A stretch of 64,000 nucleotides of DNA from Ceratodon purpureus (lineage: Eukaryota; Streptophyta; Bryopsida; Pseudoditrichales; Ditrichaceae), in NCBI GenBank assembly GCA_014871385.1, contig CM026426.1, positions 71,125,377-71,189,376 of the forward strand. Direction: 5' to 3'. Each line of letters starts with the position of its first letter. The stretch's first letter is position 1. Below, one piece after another: positions 20,844 through 32,980 of the stretch. A program made the translations under genes and the position numbers. The notes beneath the pieces were generated by a model. It searched no databases, had not been told where the DNA came from, and saw only the letters and a program-made list of their open reading frames with translations.

Positions 20844-22321
20844 ATGGGAGAAGTTGGGAAGGAGAATTACTTTCACGTGAAGGTTGGGTTGCCAAATGCA
20901 GGTTTGGACCCCGCCTTCGACTGCAACCATGTCAGCAATGAGGAGCTAAGGTCCGTATTCGGAGAGAGGGTTCCTGGGAAGGGATATCTCATCGACGGAG
21001 CGAATTCAGGAGAGGTCAAGGCGAGAGTGTTGGAGCTGTACCCAGCAATCTCTCAAATTCCCGAGCTTCCTGCGGGTTTGTTCCTCCCGGAGAGCTTCGC
21101 GAGAGCGGTCGTTTCGGAGGTCTTCCATCGCTACCCAATGAACTGGGCAAAGTATGCGGAGGATCGCTGGAGGGGTAAGAAAATCGAGAGCGGAGACGAA
21201 CTCACAGTCCTGTATCGCACCCCTGACCGGAATGCCACCTACGTCGAAACCCTCTACAAGGGCCTGGAAGCCGAGATTGCGATCGCTGAGAAGGACTTTG
21301 AGACGGCCGTGGCAATCCATAGTGTTGCACACGAACGGGCTGCGCTTCTGAGGCAGACGGCCAAGCCACCGCTCACGGATATGGAGAGGTACAAGCTTCA
21401 GATCAAGCTGATGTGCATTGAGGAGACTATGGACTCCTCCGAGGCGAAACTGCAGAAGTGGGGGGCGATGAAGTCCGTCGTCGAAGGCTCTGCTGATGAA
21501 ACATTCCTGAGGTTCTTCAAAGACAAAATTTTCGGCGAAGAACAGAGAATCTTGGAGGCTGGGGAGGAAGTGCAACGTATGAAGGAGGATTTAACTGAAA
21601 CGTCGGCGAAGGATCTCGCGGTGGCCATCGAGGTTGAGAAACGCCTGTCTTCTGCAAAGCAGGATGCAAGGGACAAGGTGATGGGCTTGAAAGAAAATCT
21701 CCGCCAGCTTCAGATATGGTCGTCTACATCAATGTTCCGTGCCCCCAGTCCTCGAATCGCAGCGCCCACTCAGAACATCGACTCAATTACCCTTACAGTG
21801 CAAGGTTGCTCCCTTTGTAACCAAGGGTTTCCGGCGATGGACCTCGTGACTGCGTCGTGCGCTTGCCCATACCACCCGTGGTGCGCTGCAGTGCGGACGT
21901 CGCTTAGTCAGAACTGCGCAAGATGCGGGGAGCATTTCGCAGAGAACTGGTTGAACAGCTTCGGCTTTTTCAAGTGCGAAGGTACGTCAATGTCGCGCAT
22001 GTGCATTGATTTCCAGTATTGCTGAATCCGTTGCGGAACCGAATATGAAAAACTTCCGACTTATGAGTCTGTATCTTGCATCTGATAAGCAATTTTTTTT
22101 TGAAATTCGTTTTTGACATGATACTGTGCATTAGAGTGTCCAGGGCGCTGGTCCGGAACTGATATCTGAGTTTTGCTACAACAGCGCGAGTGGGGATTAG
22201 CAGTGCGCCAGATACTGGAGAGGGAGAAAAGAAGCGCAAGCATTTGAACTCGGACATTGGAGGGTGGAATTATGCGCGCAAGGACAAGTCGACCTCTACA
22301 TGCCGCCGGAAATCAAAATAG
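20844..22321 (+). CDS. RING-like protein with basic tail, two exons, 424 aa
   Basis: Exon 1 is 20844-21981, ending in phase 1 before GTACGT. Exon 2 is 22185-22321, after TTTTGCTACAACAG, and ends in TAG; the join keeps the frame exactly, giving 424 codons. Residues about 130-305 are helical and coiled-coil-like. A RING-like finger spans 322-361: CSLC, then CACPYHPWC, then CARC. It has the RING-H2 spacing but Cys instead of His at the fourth ligand. Exon 2 adds a basic tail with GEKKRKHL, a likely nuclear signal. A ubiquitin-ligase role is inferred. It is the last gene before the right end of the giant hAT. Confidence 0.75.
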
Positions 22322-23405
22322 TGTTTTCCACCTCCGATTTCTTGGAAGACTGCGACTGTATCTCAGCGACGGAATGGATTGCATTGTGACTACGCAGTGA
22401 ATTTTCTTACAGTAGCTTAGACACTTTACCTTTTTTAAACTCCCAACTGTGCATCCGAACCAGGAAAACTTTGATCAAAGACTGTTTGTAAGGAATTTTC
22501 GGACCTATACTCGTTTGATAACTAAGCTACTATCACGGAAGTCCTGTTTTTTATAAGGAACCTTTAGAGCTATACTCTTTCACTGACTAAACTTCTACCA
22601 AGACAGCCATGTTTTAATGGATTCATCTCGATTACAATATATAATCTGATGGAATTCAATGTCGGTTTGAGAAGTAGTTGGTCAGTGTGTCACTTCAGTA
22701 GTGTCGGATGGTTCGAATTTCATATTTGCTCGTGAAGCAGTTGAGCTGTATGAAAATTGAAGACAATATGTTCCCAATCACAGCATCGCGGACCACCCTG
22801 TATGTGTTCGTCCACATCGCGTCCGCCCGGTCCGAAAGCCTCCGTCCGCAATACGATCGGCATGAAGTCTGCCCACCCGGATACGCATTATCCCGCCTAC
22901 AGGCCCGTCCGAGCCATGTTCCCAACACCCCACTGCATCGCGGACCACCCTGTATGTGTTCGTCCACATCGCGTCCGCCCGGTCCGACAACCTCCATCCG
23001 CAATACGATCGGCATCAAGTCCGCCCACCCGGATACGCATTATGCCCGCCTACAGGCCCGTCCGAGCCATGTCCGCCTACCAGTCCGGCCCACTCGCGGA
23101 CTTCCCCGGCATTCAACGGTCGTGTTCCTCCTCAATCGTCCGCCAGGCCTAAACACGTCCGCCCCTGAACCCTAAATCGGTTGCCCGTCTCTGTCCGCCC
23201 GACTCCGCCGTCGGAACTCCTCCGGACATCCACGTCACCGTCCGGGGCCACCGCAATTCCAAGTAGGACGCCACGTAACGGGGCCGAGTAACTCTTTTAC
23301 CCACGCTACTCGCAGGACCTAGAGGACCCTACGCTGACCCCTATTGTGACGTCGGAGGACCCCCGTCACGACCCATTCGGACGTCGCGACGGAAAAGTCA
23401 CGACC
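22322..23405. other. Right subterminal region of the giant hAT, no gene
   Basis: AT-rich to about 22700, then a GTCCG-rich block up to the right inverted repeat. It includes a 152-bp tandem duplication. Confidence 0.5.
22784..23086. repeat. 152-bp tandem duplication, about two copies
   Basis: Copy 1 starts at 22784 and copy 2 at 22936, both with CATCGCGGACCACCCTGTAT. They differ by scattered substitutions. The unit is packed with GTCCG words. Confidence 0.85.
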
Positions 23406-23425
23406 CGACGGCATAGAAAACCCTG
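23406..23425 (-). repeat. Right terminal inverted repeat of the giant hAT
   Basis: Its reverse complement is CAGGGTTTTCTATGCCGTCG, 19/20 identical to the left end. It is immediately followed by the target duplication. Confidence 0.92.
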
Positions 23426-23433
23426 CATGTATG
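23426..23433. repeat. Right target-site duplication CATGTATG
   Basis: Directly follows the terminal CCCTG of the right inverted repeat and matches 21-28 at all eight positions. Confidence 0.93.
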
Positions 23434-26427
23434 ATATTTTGACATGCTTGAATTGCTTAAAATGTCCTATGTTAAAACAATAAGCAACAATCATTTATAT
23501 TTCAATGATAGGGACGCTCCTATTGTATGTTGGAATGTGAAAGAAATGGTTGATTTAAAGGACATTGTATCAATTTTGAGTCCCAATATAATGAAAGTCC
23601 CATTATAGTTGATACAATTTTAGGTCTATTTTAAGCACTATATTAATTTGGGACTTACAGAAGTCCCATTTTAATGAATATGGTGTTTAGGGCAGGATTC
23701 CTCTCGGGTCCGAATGGTTAACTTCAGAGATGTGAGTTTGAAATGGTAGGATTACTGTCGGGCCCGAATCATTGCATTCAGAGACGTGAGTTTCATATTG
23801 CTGCAATGTGCCGAACACAGTATCACGCGTCACGCAGAGAATAGAACCTGTCTTAGTATCAAAAAATGTTTTCCAGAATCAATTCCGTCAGGCATTCTTA
23901 GCATTTCGGGCCAGAATTCCTCAGCTCACATTTCTCTCTAGGTCGATGTTGAACAGTGGACATGTCAAAATCTGCAACTTGAAAACCACAATCGGACCCG
24001 AGACCCTTAACATTGTGAAAAATGTTTCAGCTTAGTGTATAGAATTCTTGATATTTGTATGCATGTCTATTCCGCATTCAAACAAGTATATCCTATTGGT
24101 GACATGTAATTGAATGTACAATATCTTCAGTGACATCATTCTGGTCCGATAGGTAGTCTTGTGTGGAGGCAATTTGATATAATATTTGACAAAACAAGGG
24201 TTCTCTAGTAGGAAATACTCTCAATATTATATTATCTGAAGCCTGTTAGGTTTTCTCGGAGCATAATTGGCTGATATCGGAGAAGGAAGCCTTCCATCGG
24301 ATCCGATATATCTCGAACATGACATATCATATCAAAACCTGTCTCATGAACCTTACTCTCGGACCCGATGGCATTTGCTTTGCTATACAGTTTTGATATT
24401 TGGTCCATATTATCATCATCGCTTGATCGTTTCAACATTATGATTTCGGATCAATTGAGCACCGTGAATAGAGCTCTCGGATCCCATACGCCTAAGATAG
24501 ATCCCAGGATTTGATGATGTCAATAGATTGTTTCATGAACTAGCAGCTCAGATTGTTTTCAAACGGACTTTTGCTCAGAACCAACCGTAGTCAAAAACTC
24601 ATTCGGAGCCGATACCACTTGGGATGCTCATAAGTTTGTTATCAATTCAGAAACTTTGAGAATGATTTAGTCATGTTTCCAACGTATTGCGAATCCGGTG
24701 TCTCACTCCAGTGACCATTCTCATTTTTTTAGTTATCTCATCTTCTTCTCATACACCGTCATTTGGTGCTCAAGATGTTGCCATGTTGCTAATGCTCTGC
24801 TTAGCATTTCTGTTTTATGTTTACGTACTAGTTGGTATAATTGGTACTATTGCTTTTTTCGCCCGAGCTGAATGATCAGACATTGTCTCGTGCTGTACTT
24901 GAACACAGTGGGCAGAGGTATTACTTAGAGGATTTTGGGAAGTTGATGGGTGGGTTTGTTTTTGCTGATTCTCTTTCAATTTGCATGCTACCTGTTCATT
25001 TTCTGGCTCTTGAGAAGAAGCGAATACAATAAAGGTTTTAGTCGAAATAGCTGTGTAGGGGAGATCGGTTGTCTAGAAGTCATTATGATTGCAGTGTGAA
25101 AATGTCTCTTCTTTTTGTATTTTCACGTTTGGATAGACTTTATAGTGCTTAACGGACAGCTTTGTGATAAGGTTGATTGAATTGCAGCCAGCTCAACAGC
25201 GAGTGTTTTTCTGCTTGAGATTCCTGTTATTATTATTGAAGCATCATTTTCATAGTCACGAATTGTACAGATTTATGAAAGGGGGCTATTGCGGCTGAGT
25301 TTTCACCTTTCATGTACATTAGGAGCTACACTGAAGTGAGTTACAAGATATGTTTATGCCATCTTTGACCTTTTTCTGATTAATGCAACTGGGTTTCTAA
25401 ATCAGGATTCTTCTCAACTCCCTGGTCAACAATAGACATAGAGGTTCAAAAGTTCAAATGGACTTCTTTGAGTAATCTTCTATTGTTCACAGCGATACTG
25501 ATCACCGTGTCTCCCTGTTGCAAGAAAAGCTTCAGCTTCTGGTTTATAGCTTTTCTGGTGGTTTCTTTGTCATTCCTGTTCTTGAAAGTCACATTTATGC
25601 CTGTTCGATGTGATCATATTTCTAATATGGTGTGGGCTCCTTGAATTTGATAAGGTCGAGAAGGATTTTTTGCATGAGGGTTTCACATAAGTTTTTGATG
25701 AATAGCAGGAATCATACATTCAGTCGCATGCTTTCTCTTGTATAGGTTTCTTAGATATAGCTTTCATAGGTTGTGAATGGCCTTGAAGGTCAGTGCATTT
25801 CATAGGACCCAAAAGGTCGTGGAACAGTGATGACTTGCAATCAAAAAATACTCTCAGATCTCTCCACTCGGACCCGATGCCACTACCGAGGCTCTACAGC
25901 TTTGACATCGAAGCTCATGCTCGGTGGTCACTTCTAGTTTCTCCTGAACCAGATTAGCGCAGGTGTAAAGCTCATCTAGGAGATATCAGACCGGTCCAAG
26001 AATGAGGGATTAAGAACTCGGGCCAGTAGTTTGATCCCTTGAGCGCCGTCAGCTGACCTCGTCTCTGTGCGTTAGACTGCGTTAGATGTTTTTACTATAT
26101 TTTGATGGAGCGGTTATGGATTTCTTGGTAATTGAATTACTAACAGTTTTTTCTATAGTCTGAGTTGTAGAATCAAGGAAGGCATTTGTAACCGAGATTT
26201 TGTCTCGTGGTTTAGCTCAAGTCTGAGTGCTCTTGTGAATTGGGTCATGTTGATATAATATGCGTGCTGATATGCACCACAACAGAGCGTTTCACTAAAT
26301 TCATTTTGAACTTGCCTGGAATTCCAGCATCATCTTTTTATATCGGTTCTTAAAATCTTCTCCTGTTCTGATCTCAAAGTAGCCAATAGTATATGGTATA
26401 GTGCGTTCTGGCTTAAAAGTGTTGCAG
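23434..26427. promoter_or_regulatory. Non-coding region with a cluster of TCGGNNCCGA palindromes
   Basis: No convincing gene in about 3 kb. Perfect copies of the 10-bp palindrome lie at 23704, 23758, 23992, 24297, 24359, 24603 and 25868 (start positions), with a one-mismatch copy at 24477 and several half sites. It lies between the hAT insertion and the ParB/methyltransferase gene and may include that gene's promoter, 5' UTR or first introns. Confidence 0.6.
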
Positions 26428-29400
26428 AGTACTCTGTTGGTAAGATGATGCGGTGTTTAGAAGAGTTGAATGACAGTACTGGTGTAAAGATTGTGTATTG
26501 TGTCAGATTTTCAGATGGGGACAGACAATCTATTCATGATAAATTTGTTCTGTGGCGGAATGAGGGAGTAGGCAGATGGTGTGATATGCAGCAGCAATTT
26601 TTTGGTATGCAATTTCAATTTAATGTTAGCCTTGTAACATGTTGGTATCCTTCACTACGTTTCTTGAATAGGATGAGGTCGAGAAGGATGCTACAACTTC
26701 ACCAGCCGAACCATTGTTACAAGTGGGGCAGGAAACCGATATGATTGACATCGATGCTGACGGTGACCAAGAAACTCCAGAGGATGAGCATTTTGGGTTA
26801 GATGAAGATGCAATTCGAACGCGGGAGAAATTGAACTCAGTGGCAACGATTGCTTCCTTGAGATTTTAGCCATTGTCTTGCTCAAGGTTTCCTATACCTC
26901 TATGCAGGATGTTGCCCATGCCCATGGTCAGACCTACTCTTGAGAGTGACTTGTCCAAGCTTGAACAAGAATTTGTTCATGGCTATCGTGACGGCGCTTC
27001 AGTCTTTTATGTTTCTATCACTGATGAAGATGGCAAGAGCAAGGAGATTTCATCAAAAGACAAGGAGAAGTGGAGCCCTATGTGGAACTCCAAGAACGAA
27101 GAATTCAACAAGTACTTGTCTTCGGTTCCAGAATTGTCAGGGTTTACTAATATGATGTTTTTTGTGTGTGATGGAAATCACAGACTCCAGGCCTGGTTAA
27201 ATCACATTGACCGTCTTCATAAAGATGACTCCACCTGGCATTACATGGTAGACTCCATTTTGCTAAACACCGCGGGAAAAATTGGACTTGTCATGCAAGT
27301 TATGCATGACATAAACAAGTAAGTATTATTCACTTTTTCATTAAGTTTACTAGATTGAATGTGAACTATTTCATTCCTATCATGTGGTGTTCATTTATTT
27401 TAATTGCTTATTTGCTTCAGACACACAGAGGATTCACATGTGAAGACAAACCTGGTTCATACACTCTTCACAGTGAGGAAGTATGGGCTTATGGAGCTTG
27501 AGAAATTCAAGGATGTCTTATCACCGTCTGACTTTAGGCGTTGCCAGTGATCTAAGAAGAATACGCGGTATTTGTTGACTCAAAGCGTGGTCACATCATT
27601 TATATTCCAGGTACTTCTGATGTTCAGTCACACTGTTCTTCGTACAGACTTATTGATAGCAGAAGGCATTTCAGATATAAGTTCATGTTTTAATCAGCAT
27701 GTTCAAATCAGAAATGCTGTTCATATAGTTCATGTTAGGTTGATAATGCTGCATTCAAGTCTCATTCTGAAACAAGCCTCTTATGAGTCTTAAATTTTAC
27801 ATGTAATGGTAAGCTCGATGCCCATACCATGTAGCATTAGAGCTTTTTTAACATAGACGCCCATCCAATGTAACACCAGACATTTTATGTTGATTCAGTG
27901 CACTTCCTATGCTATGCGAAAGAACAATGGATTTTTTCCTTTTTCAAGCTATGAATAATTCATGTTTATCTACTGATGCGAACTTTCCTAATTTTCACTC
28001 TCATACTTTCTACCTTTTGTTATATACAGCACGAAATCGGCCAGGCCGCAGACGAAGGCATTCGAGTTCTAATAGAACAATCGGATGGGGATACTACCCC
28101 ACTTCAGAGAACTATGGCAATGAAGGCTGCTGCAGAAAAAAGACATGAAGCCTTGTATCAGAAGATGGGGAAACTTCTTGCTGTGGCAAACCCAAATCTC
28201 ACGGATGGTTGGTTGCAAGAGGTTTGTATAAGAACCCAAAATTAGTGGAGGTATATTCTCATTGATTTATCCTACATTACTAATTTCCAGTACACACCAT
28301 CTTCTAACTTTTATTTTGGAATCTTTGTAGATTGAGAGGCACTACACACTCAATTCTATAATTCCAGAGCTCAATCTTGAGAAACTACAAATCATTGTTA
28401 CAGCTAAAGCTTCTACCAACTTCAAGATCAAGTGGCTAGAGTATTTCAACTCATCGGCTGCTACTCGTGAGGCAAGGAGAGTTCCACCGTCCACCATCAC
28501 AGAAGAGAAGCTACATTTGTTCCTAGCTAAAGCAGCGTGGTGGGCTGGGGTAAGTTAATTCATTCAGGGACGTAATGATGTTTCTCTTTGAATTGTCTCA
28601 TGTTGTACTCTCACTTACTGGTACTCTCCGTTATGTGTACTCAGTCATGTGTAGTCTCTGTCATGTGTACTCTAATTACTCGTTGCATAGATACAGTTGA
28701 TGGCACATGATCATGCATAACCATTGATCCCCATTTGTTATATGCCCATGTGTTCTCTGAGATTTCAGCTTCAGATTTTCTTTTTCCGAAGCTATAGTAT
28801 TTCTTGCCCTCGGGGTGCAGTTGCAAAGAGTATCTGATTCTGAGTCAATGGGTGCATTCAGAGTTTTAGTTGCCGTGTGCTTGCTTGCTTTAACTAGATT
28901 CAATTGTATCTCAATCTTCAGATTTCGGATCAGGCACAGAGCATGTACGATGAAATGATCCTGCAAGACCGGATTGTAGTCAACCTGACAGTGGCATCTG
29001 AGCCGATGTCTTTATCAGAGTACATTGAAGATTGTAGAATAAAGCTTTGGGACACGGCTTTCTCTTCTCTATTTGGTGGTCACGAATGCTTCAAGAAGAC
29101 TGATTAATTCTCGAAGTATAAAGGAGCTGACCTTGTTGTGAGAAGAGTAATTTTCAGGTAATCTTTTCCCAACTGTTATGCATTGCTTTTAATTCATAAA
29201 TAATATATCCATATATTCACTTCCAAAATGTATTCATTGTTACAGCTTTGAATTACCATTCTCTTTGAATTACCTGCTGTACTTTGTTCAACCTGCTGAA
29301 TTTTGCCCTTGATTTGTGTCTAGTTCTTGAGCTTTGGGTGTGGATTTGTGTTAGAGGGAAGTGAAGATCTGGAGCTAGGATTTGTTCTGTGAGAAGGAGA

Positions 29401-32400
29401 AAGTGTATGAATTTGACTCTGTTTGAGTAGTGGTACTGAAAAGGCCATTGAGATCTGAGTAACTACTCTTTATTCGTTCTCTTCCAAAGGTCGTTGTGTG
29501 AGAATTAGTCTTCAGTTGTTTGGTTTGGTTAAGTTCTGTAGTTAAACTAGGTCCACTGAGCGTGATCTAAGATGTTGGTGTGCGTTTCTTGTACAGCGGC
29601 TTAAAGTTTGCAACGCGTGACTTTAGGGAGTGAAATTAGCATTAGGTGCGAAGTCTGGAGCTGATAGCAGTAATGGTTAGGAATTTAGGCGGTTTCTGAA
29701 TTGGTGGTATGCACTTTAGTGAAGAACGAGAGGAACGTCTATGAGCTAAACTTGTAGTACGGTGCTGCTGTTGCTTGAGCTGAATCACTTGAGCTTGAGC
29801 TGCATAAAGCCTCGTGAATATCACGTATTCTGCCTTTTTCTTGCTGGCTTCGATTTGAGCGTCGAGAAATGTGTGTTAAGTGGTTGAGATTGTATTTCTT
29901 GTTTGTTATCCATGTATCAGAATTGAAATGGTACCTTTTAATTGCAATTGATGGTTTCGGACTTATTGAGCTAAATTTTGGAGTATCAGGGCATCCTAAC
30001 ATTCTTGAATGGCGAAGAGCTAGTTCTGCAATTGGGATCTTGGTTACATTTTTGTTGCATATAGAAATTGTTCACGACACGTTTTATTGGTATAGTACTT
30101 GGGTTTGAATGTAATATGTTGTCCCGACAACGTTAGATGCTACTGTCTGTCTCGCAGGTTAAGCAATTGGCGTGACGTGACTTGTAAGCGGTGTTTGTTT
30201 TGTTTGGTTTCTTTTGAGCAACGTGCATTGTTTTGTAGGCAACTACAACTTGGGATAATGGACTTTGGTTTCTTCTCTAGAGTATACACGCTAGCACTTT
30301 GATGTGAATTGTTGTGTCATTGTACCTCTCTGATGTGAATTGCTGTGTCATGGTCTGTCTTTGAGTTACTCTGTAAATTTGATTGAACTGTCACTGAGTT
30401 CTTAGGAGTTCCTGCTGATTTCTCTTCAGTTTTGGAGAATGGATAGTTGCTAATATCTTTGGTTAAATGATGTAGGTATTTCAAGTTTGAGCTATTAGCG
30501 AAGCAGGCAATTGCCAAGGAAAATCTCCCTATTTTTCTTTCTACTTGGGTCGATCAATCGAATGCAGCATGCATGTTTTCAGCTTTGCAACAGCAGACAT
30601 GGACAACTTCGCATCTTACTGCAGGTGCCTGGTACCTCGACTGCGTTCCTAGTTTCACTCCTTCCTTTGAGATTGAGCTCAGGAAGTCCAGGGAAGCTAT
30701 AGGTGAGTCAGGAGTTGAGATGGTGGATCTTGCGGGGATAGAGGATGAGAGAGAGAGGGCAAAGGCAATCAAGAGGAGAATTGAAGAGGATAGGAAAAAG
30801 GCTCTTAAAGTGAAAGAAGCGGAGGTCAAGGCACAGCAGAAAGAGTTGGAGAAGGAGCATAAGGCGTCTGAGAAGGCATCTAGAAAAGAAAAAAGGAAGG
30901 TTAGTACTCCAAGGGAAGTGCAAGGTAAAAGCCCCAATGCCCCAAGTACTACTGTGAATTCAGGAAGTGTTTCAACAAAGGGGACAAAGAGAGATACTAC
31001 TTTTGAGCTCCAGCTCACTCAAGTGCAGGTATTAGATTGCACAAAGGAAGCCAACAATTCTATTGGAGAGTTTATTTTGAACTCTTCAATGGATTTGATT
31101 CTTGGGGGTAAATCAGATGTCCCCACACCGGCCTACTACGAACTTGTGGGTTTTTTAAGGAAGGTAATATGATTCCCTTTCAGCTTCTACTTATGTGAAT
31201 GCTTCATATCACTTGTTCACCATTTGCAGAGGAGATTTAGTATATGCTGAAATTAATTAGTTCATTTTGGTTGCTCTGAATTCGCATGCATTGTTCTGAA
31301 TTCATATCAATCTTTTGAATTTTTGTTCATGTGCTCTTAGCCTCTTACTAGATCAATGAATAGTTTACTAGATCTTAGCTTTTAATTTGAAATTCTTTGC
31401 ATGGAGATTTTATTGCAGCAACATTTGATAAGGAAATATTCTCCATGGAACTACTGATGTAATTATGATTTTGTATTCCTAAAAATTGTTTCAGATTATA
31501 GTTATTTATCTGTAGAAATATTTACAACCTTGATATACTAATTATTTGTCTTTTTTTACAGCATTGTATTGGTAGAAGCCGTCTGTACAAGGGTTCTTCC
31601 AAGCTCCACCCTTGTGTTGACTTGATGCTTGTGGACATTCCCGAGGGACTTCCAGTTCCAGGGATCTCCAACCCAGGTGATTCCATTCCTCCTTGGAACC
31701 AGGACTCCAAGATGTGGCTGAATCCAGTATTTGAATTTGCTGAGCAACACCTCTCAGATGATGGTGCTATGATCCTATTTCATCCTTTTCGAGTGACGAC
31801 AAGATCCAACATGCTAGGATATCTGAAGACTTGGAGTTACAAAATCAAAAAGGAGTGGTGGGGGATGAACCGCCTCCATCTTACTTCTGGAACTAATCCA
31901 CTTTTGACTATAAGTACTTTTATTTTCTTGATATTGATTTAAATGTTGTATATATGCCGTGTATGTCGTGCAGTTGTAATAATATTCTACATCATGTTGT
32001 GTGTAACAGACCCAACGTTTTAGGATATGCCTTGCTATACGCAAGGCACCAACTTCCAACTTCAAATTCCAGACCATTCCCGCTCTGGATCGGCAAGGAG
32101 TGAATGTTGCCGTTGATGATATTTTGCCAAATATTGTCACAAGAGAGGAACAACACATGAATGGGGACGTGGCATGGCGTGGACCTCGAGAGAAATCAGT
32201 TTCGTTTATGCAGACGCTTGTTTTGGCTTCAACCCAGCCTGGTGATATCGTTCTTGATTGTACTGCTTCGACAGGTATGAAATTCTCCAGTCAAGTTAGT
32301 TTCTTCATTTCATTTCACTCAATTTAATGTCATTAATTCTGACAAGTTTTTGGAATGTGTTTGTCGCAGGGTCTACTATCATTGCTTGTCGCAATGTAAA

Positions 32401-32980
32401 TCGCCATGTAGCTGCTTTGGAGCCAGATATTGAAATCTACAACGCCCTCATAGCTCCTTTGATCCAGCAGGCAAAAGAGACTGTTGCACTTGTTGAAGAA
32501 ACTGGCATCAGTCTAGATGATATCAGTGTTGAAGATGCTCCAGTTGAGAAGATTACGAAGAAGTCTCGTTTTATGTTGTGAGTATGTTTCATAGAGTGGA
32601 CATTCTACTATTTTGTTTGAAGGATTTCGTTATTTTATATATATGATATCTTTGGCCATTGCAGATATGATAATCTGAAGTATCCTGTGCACCGTCCTTT
32701 TTTTTGTAACCCTCATTTCCATTCGAGCCCTCCAAAATCGTGGCACCTTCCCTCATATGCTGATGCTATGGCTATTCAATTAGCTCAAGGGCATTACCGT
32801 ACTAATCATTCTACTAGAACTATCCCTAGGCAGTTAGAATATGTAGATGATGAGGCTGTTGAGTCGGATGCAGTAGCCTCTTGTGATGACGAGAGTATTG
32901 ATCTAGATAGTTTTTCAGAACCTGGATCTTCCTTCATTTCAGATAGCGCTAATTCTGAGACACTCTCTTCATCAGATTGA
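26428..32980 (+). pseudogene. ParB-like domain fused to permuted DNA methyltransferase; multi-exon gene, probably inactivated
   Basis: Frame-consistent exons: about 26672-27318, 27421-27610, 28030-28221, 28331-28549, 28922-29157, 30476-31163, 31562-31913, 32010-32274, 32370-32577 and 32665-32980, with GT-AG borders and matching phases except at 31913/32010. An upstream exon (26428-26604) is tentative, and its join to 26672 is out of phase. Exon 1 encodes a ParB-like domain (FFVCDGNHRLQAW). Exons 3-6 are helical and lysine-rich. Exons 7-9 form a methyltransferase. In-frame stops occur at 27548 (TGA) and 29105 (TAA), and TAG at 26867 precedes the ParB part. ParB-methylase fusions are familiar from bacteria and phages and unusual in a eukaryotic intron-rich gene. 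Confidence 0.7.
31562..32980 (+). CDS. Permuted N4/N6-type DNA methyltransferase domain (C-terminal exons of the above)
   Basis: Four exons. VDLMLVDIPEGLP occupies the place of motif IV, which is DPPY-like in active enzymes, so the catalytic motif is degenerate. NPVFEFAEQHLSDDGAMILF fits the following strand-helix. GDIVLDCTASTG-STIIACRN (split by a phase-1 intron at 32274/32370) matches the AdoMet-binding motif I, and VAALEPDIEIYN the acidic residue after it. Motif IV before motif I is the permuted order of beta-class DNA methyltransferases. A Ser/Asp-rich acidic tail ends at 32980. The GT at 31914 does not keep frame with 32010, so a donor mutation or an unseen exon is likely. Base-modifying activity is doubtful without DPPY. 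Confidence 0.65.

Larger units (their letters stand above)
29..23425 (+). mobile_element. Giant multi-gene hAT DNA transposon (23.4 kb)
   Basis: The sequence between the two terminal inverted repeats is 23,397 bp and is flanked by a perfect 8-bp direct duplication CATGTATG. Both ends begin CAGGG, and an 8-bp target duplication with CAGGG-like ends is the hallmark of the hAT superfamily. An apparently intact DUF659/hATC-type transposase lies inside at 4529-7774, so ends and enzyme agree. Typical hAT elements are a few kb with one gene; this one also holds F-box, RING, kinase-like and unrecognised genes, nearly all on the plus strand. The identical target duplication implies that it moved as one unit and fairly recently. 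It inserted just upstream of the ParB/methyltransferase locus, in DNA carrying a different repeat signature. Confidence 0.93.
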
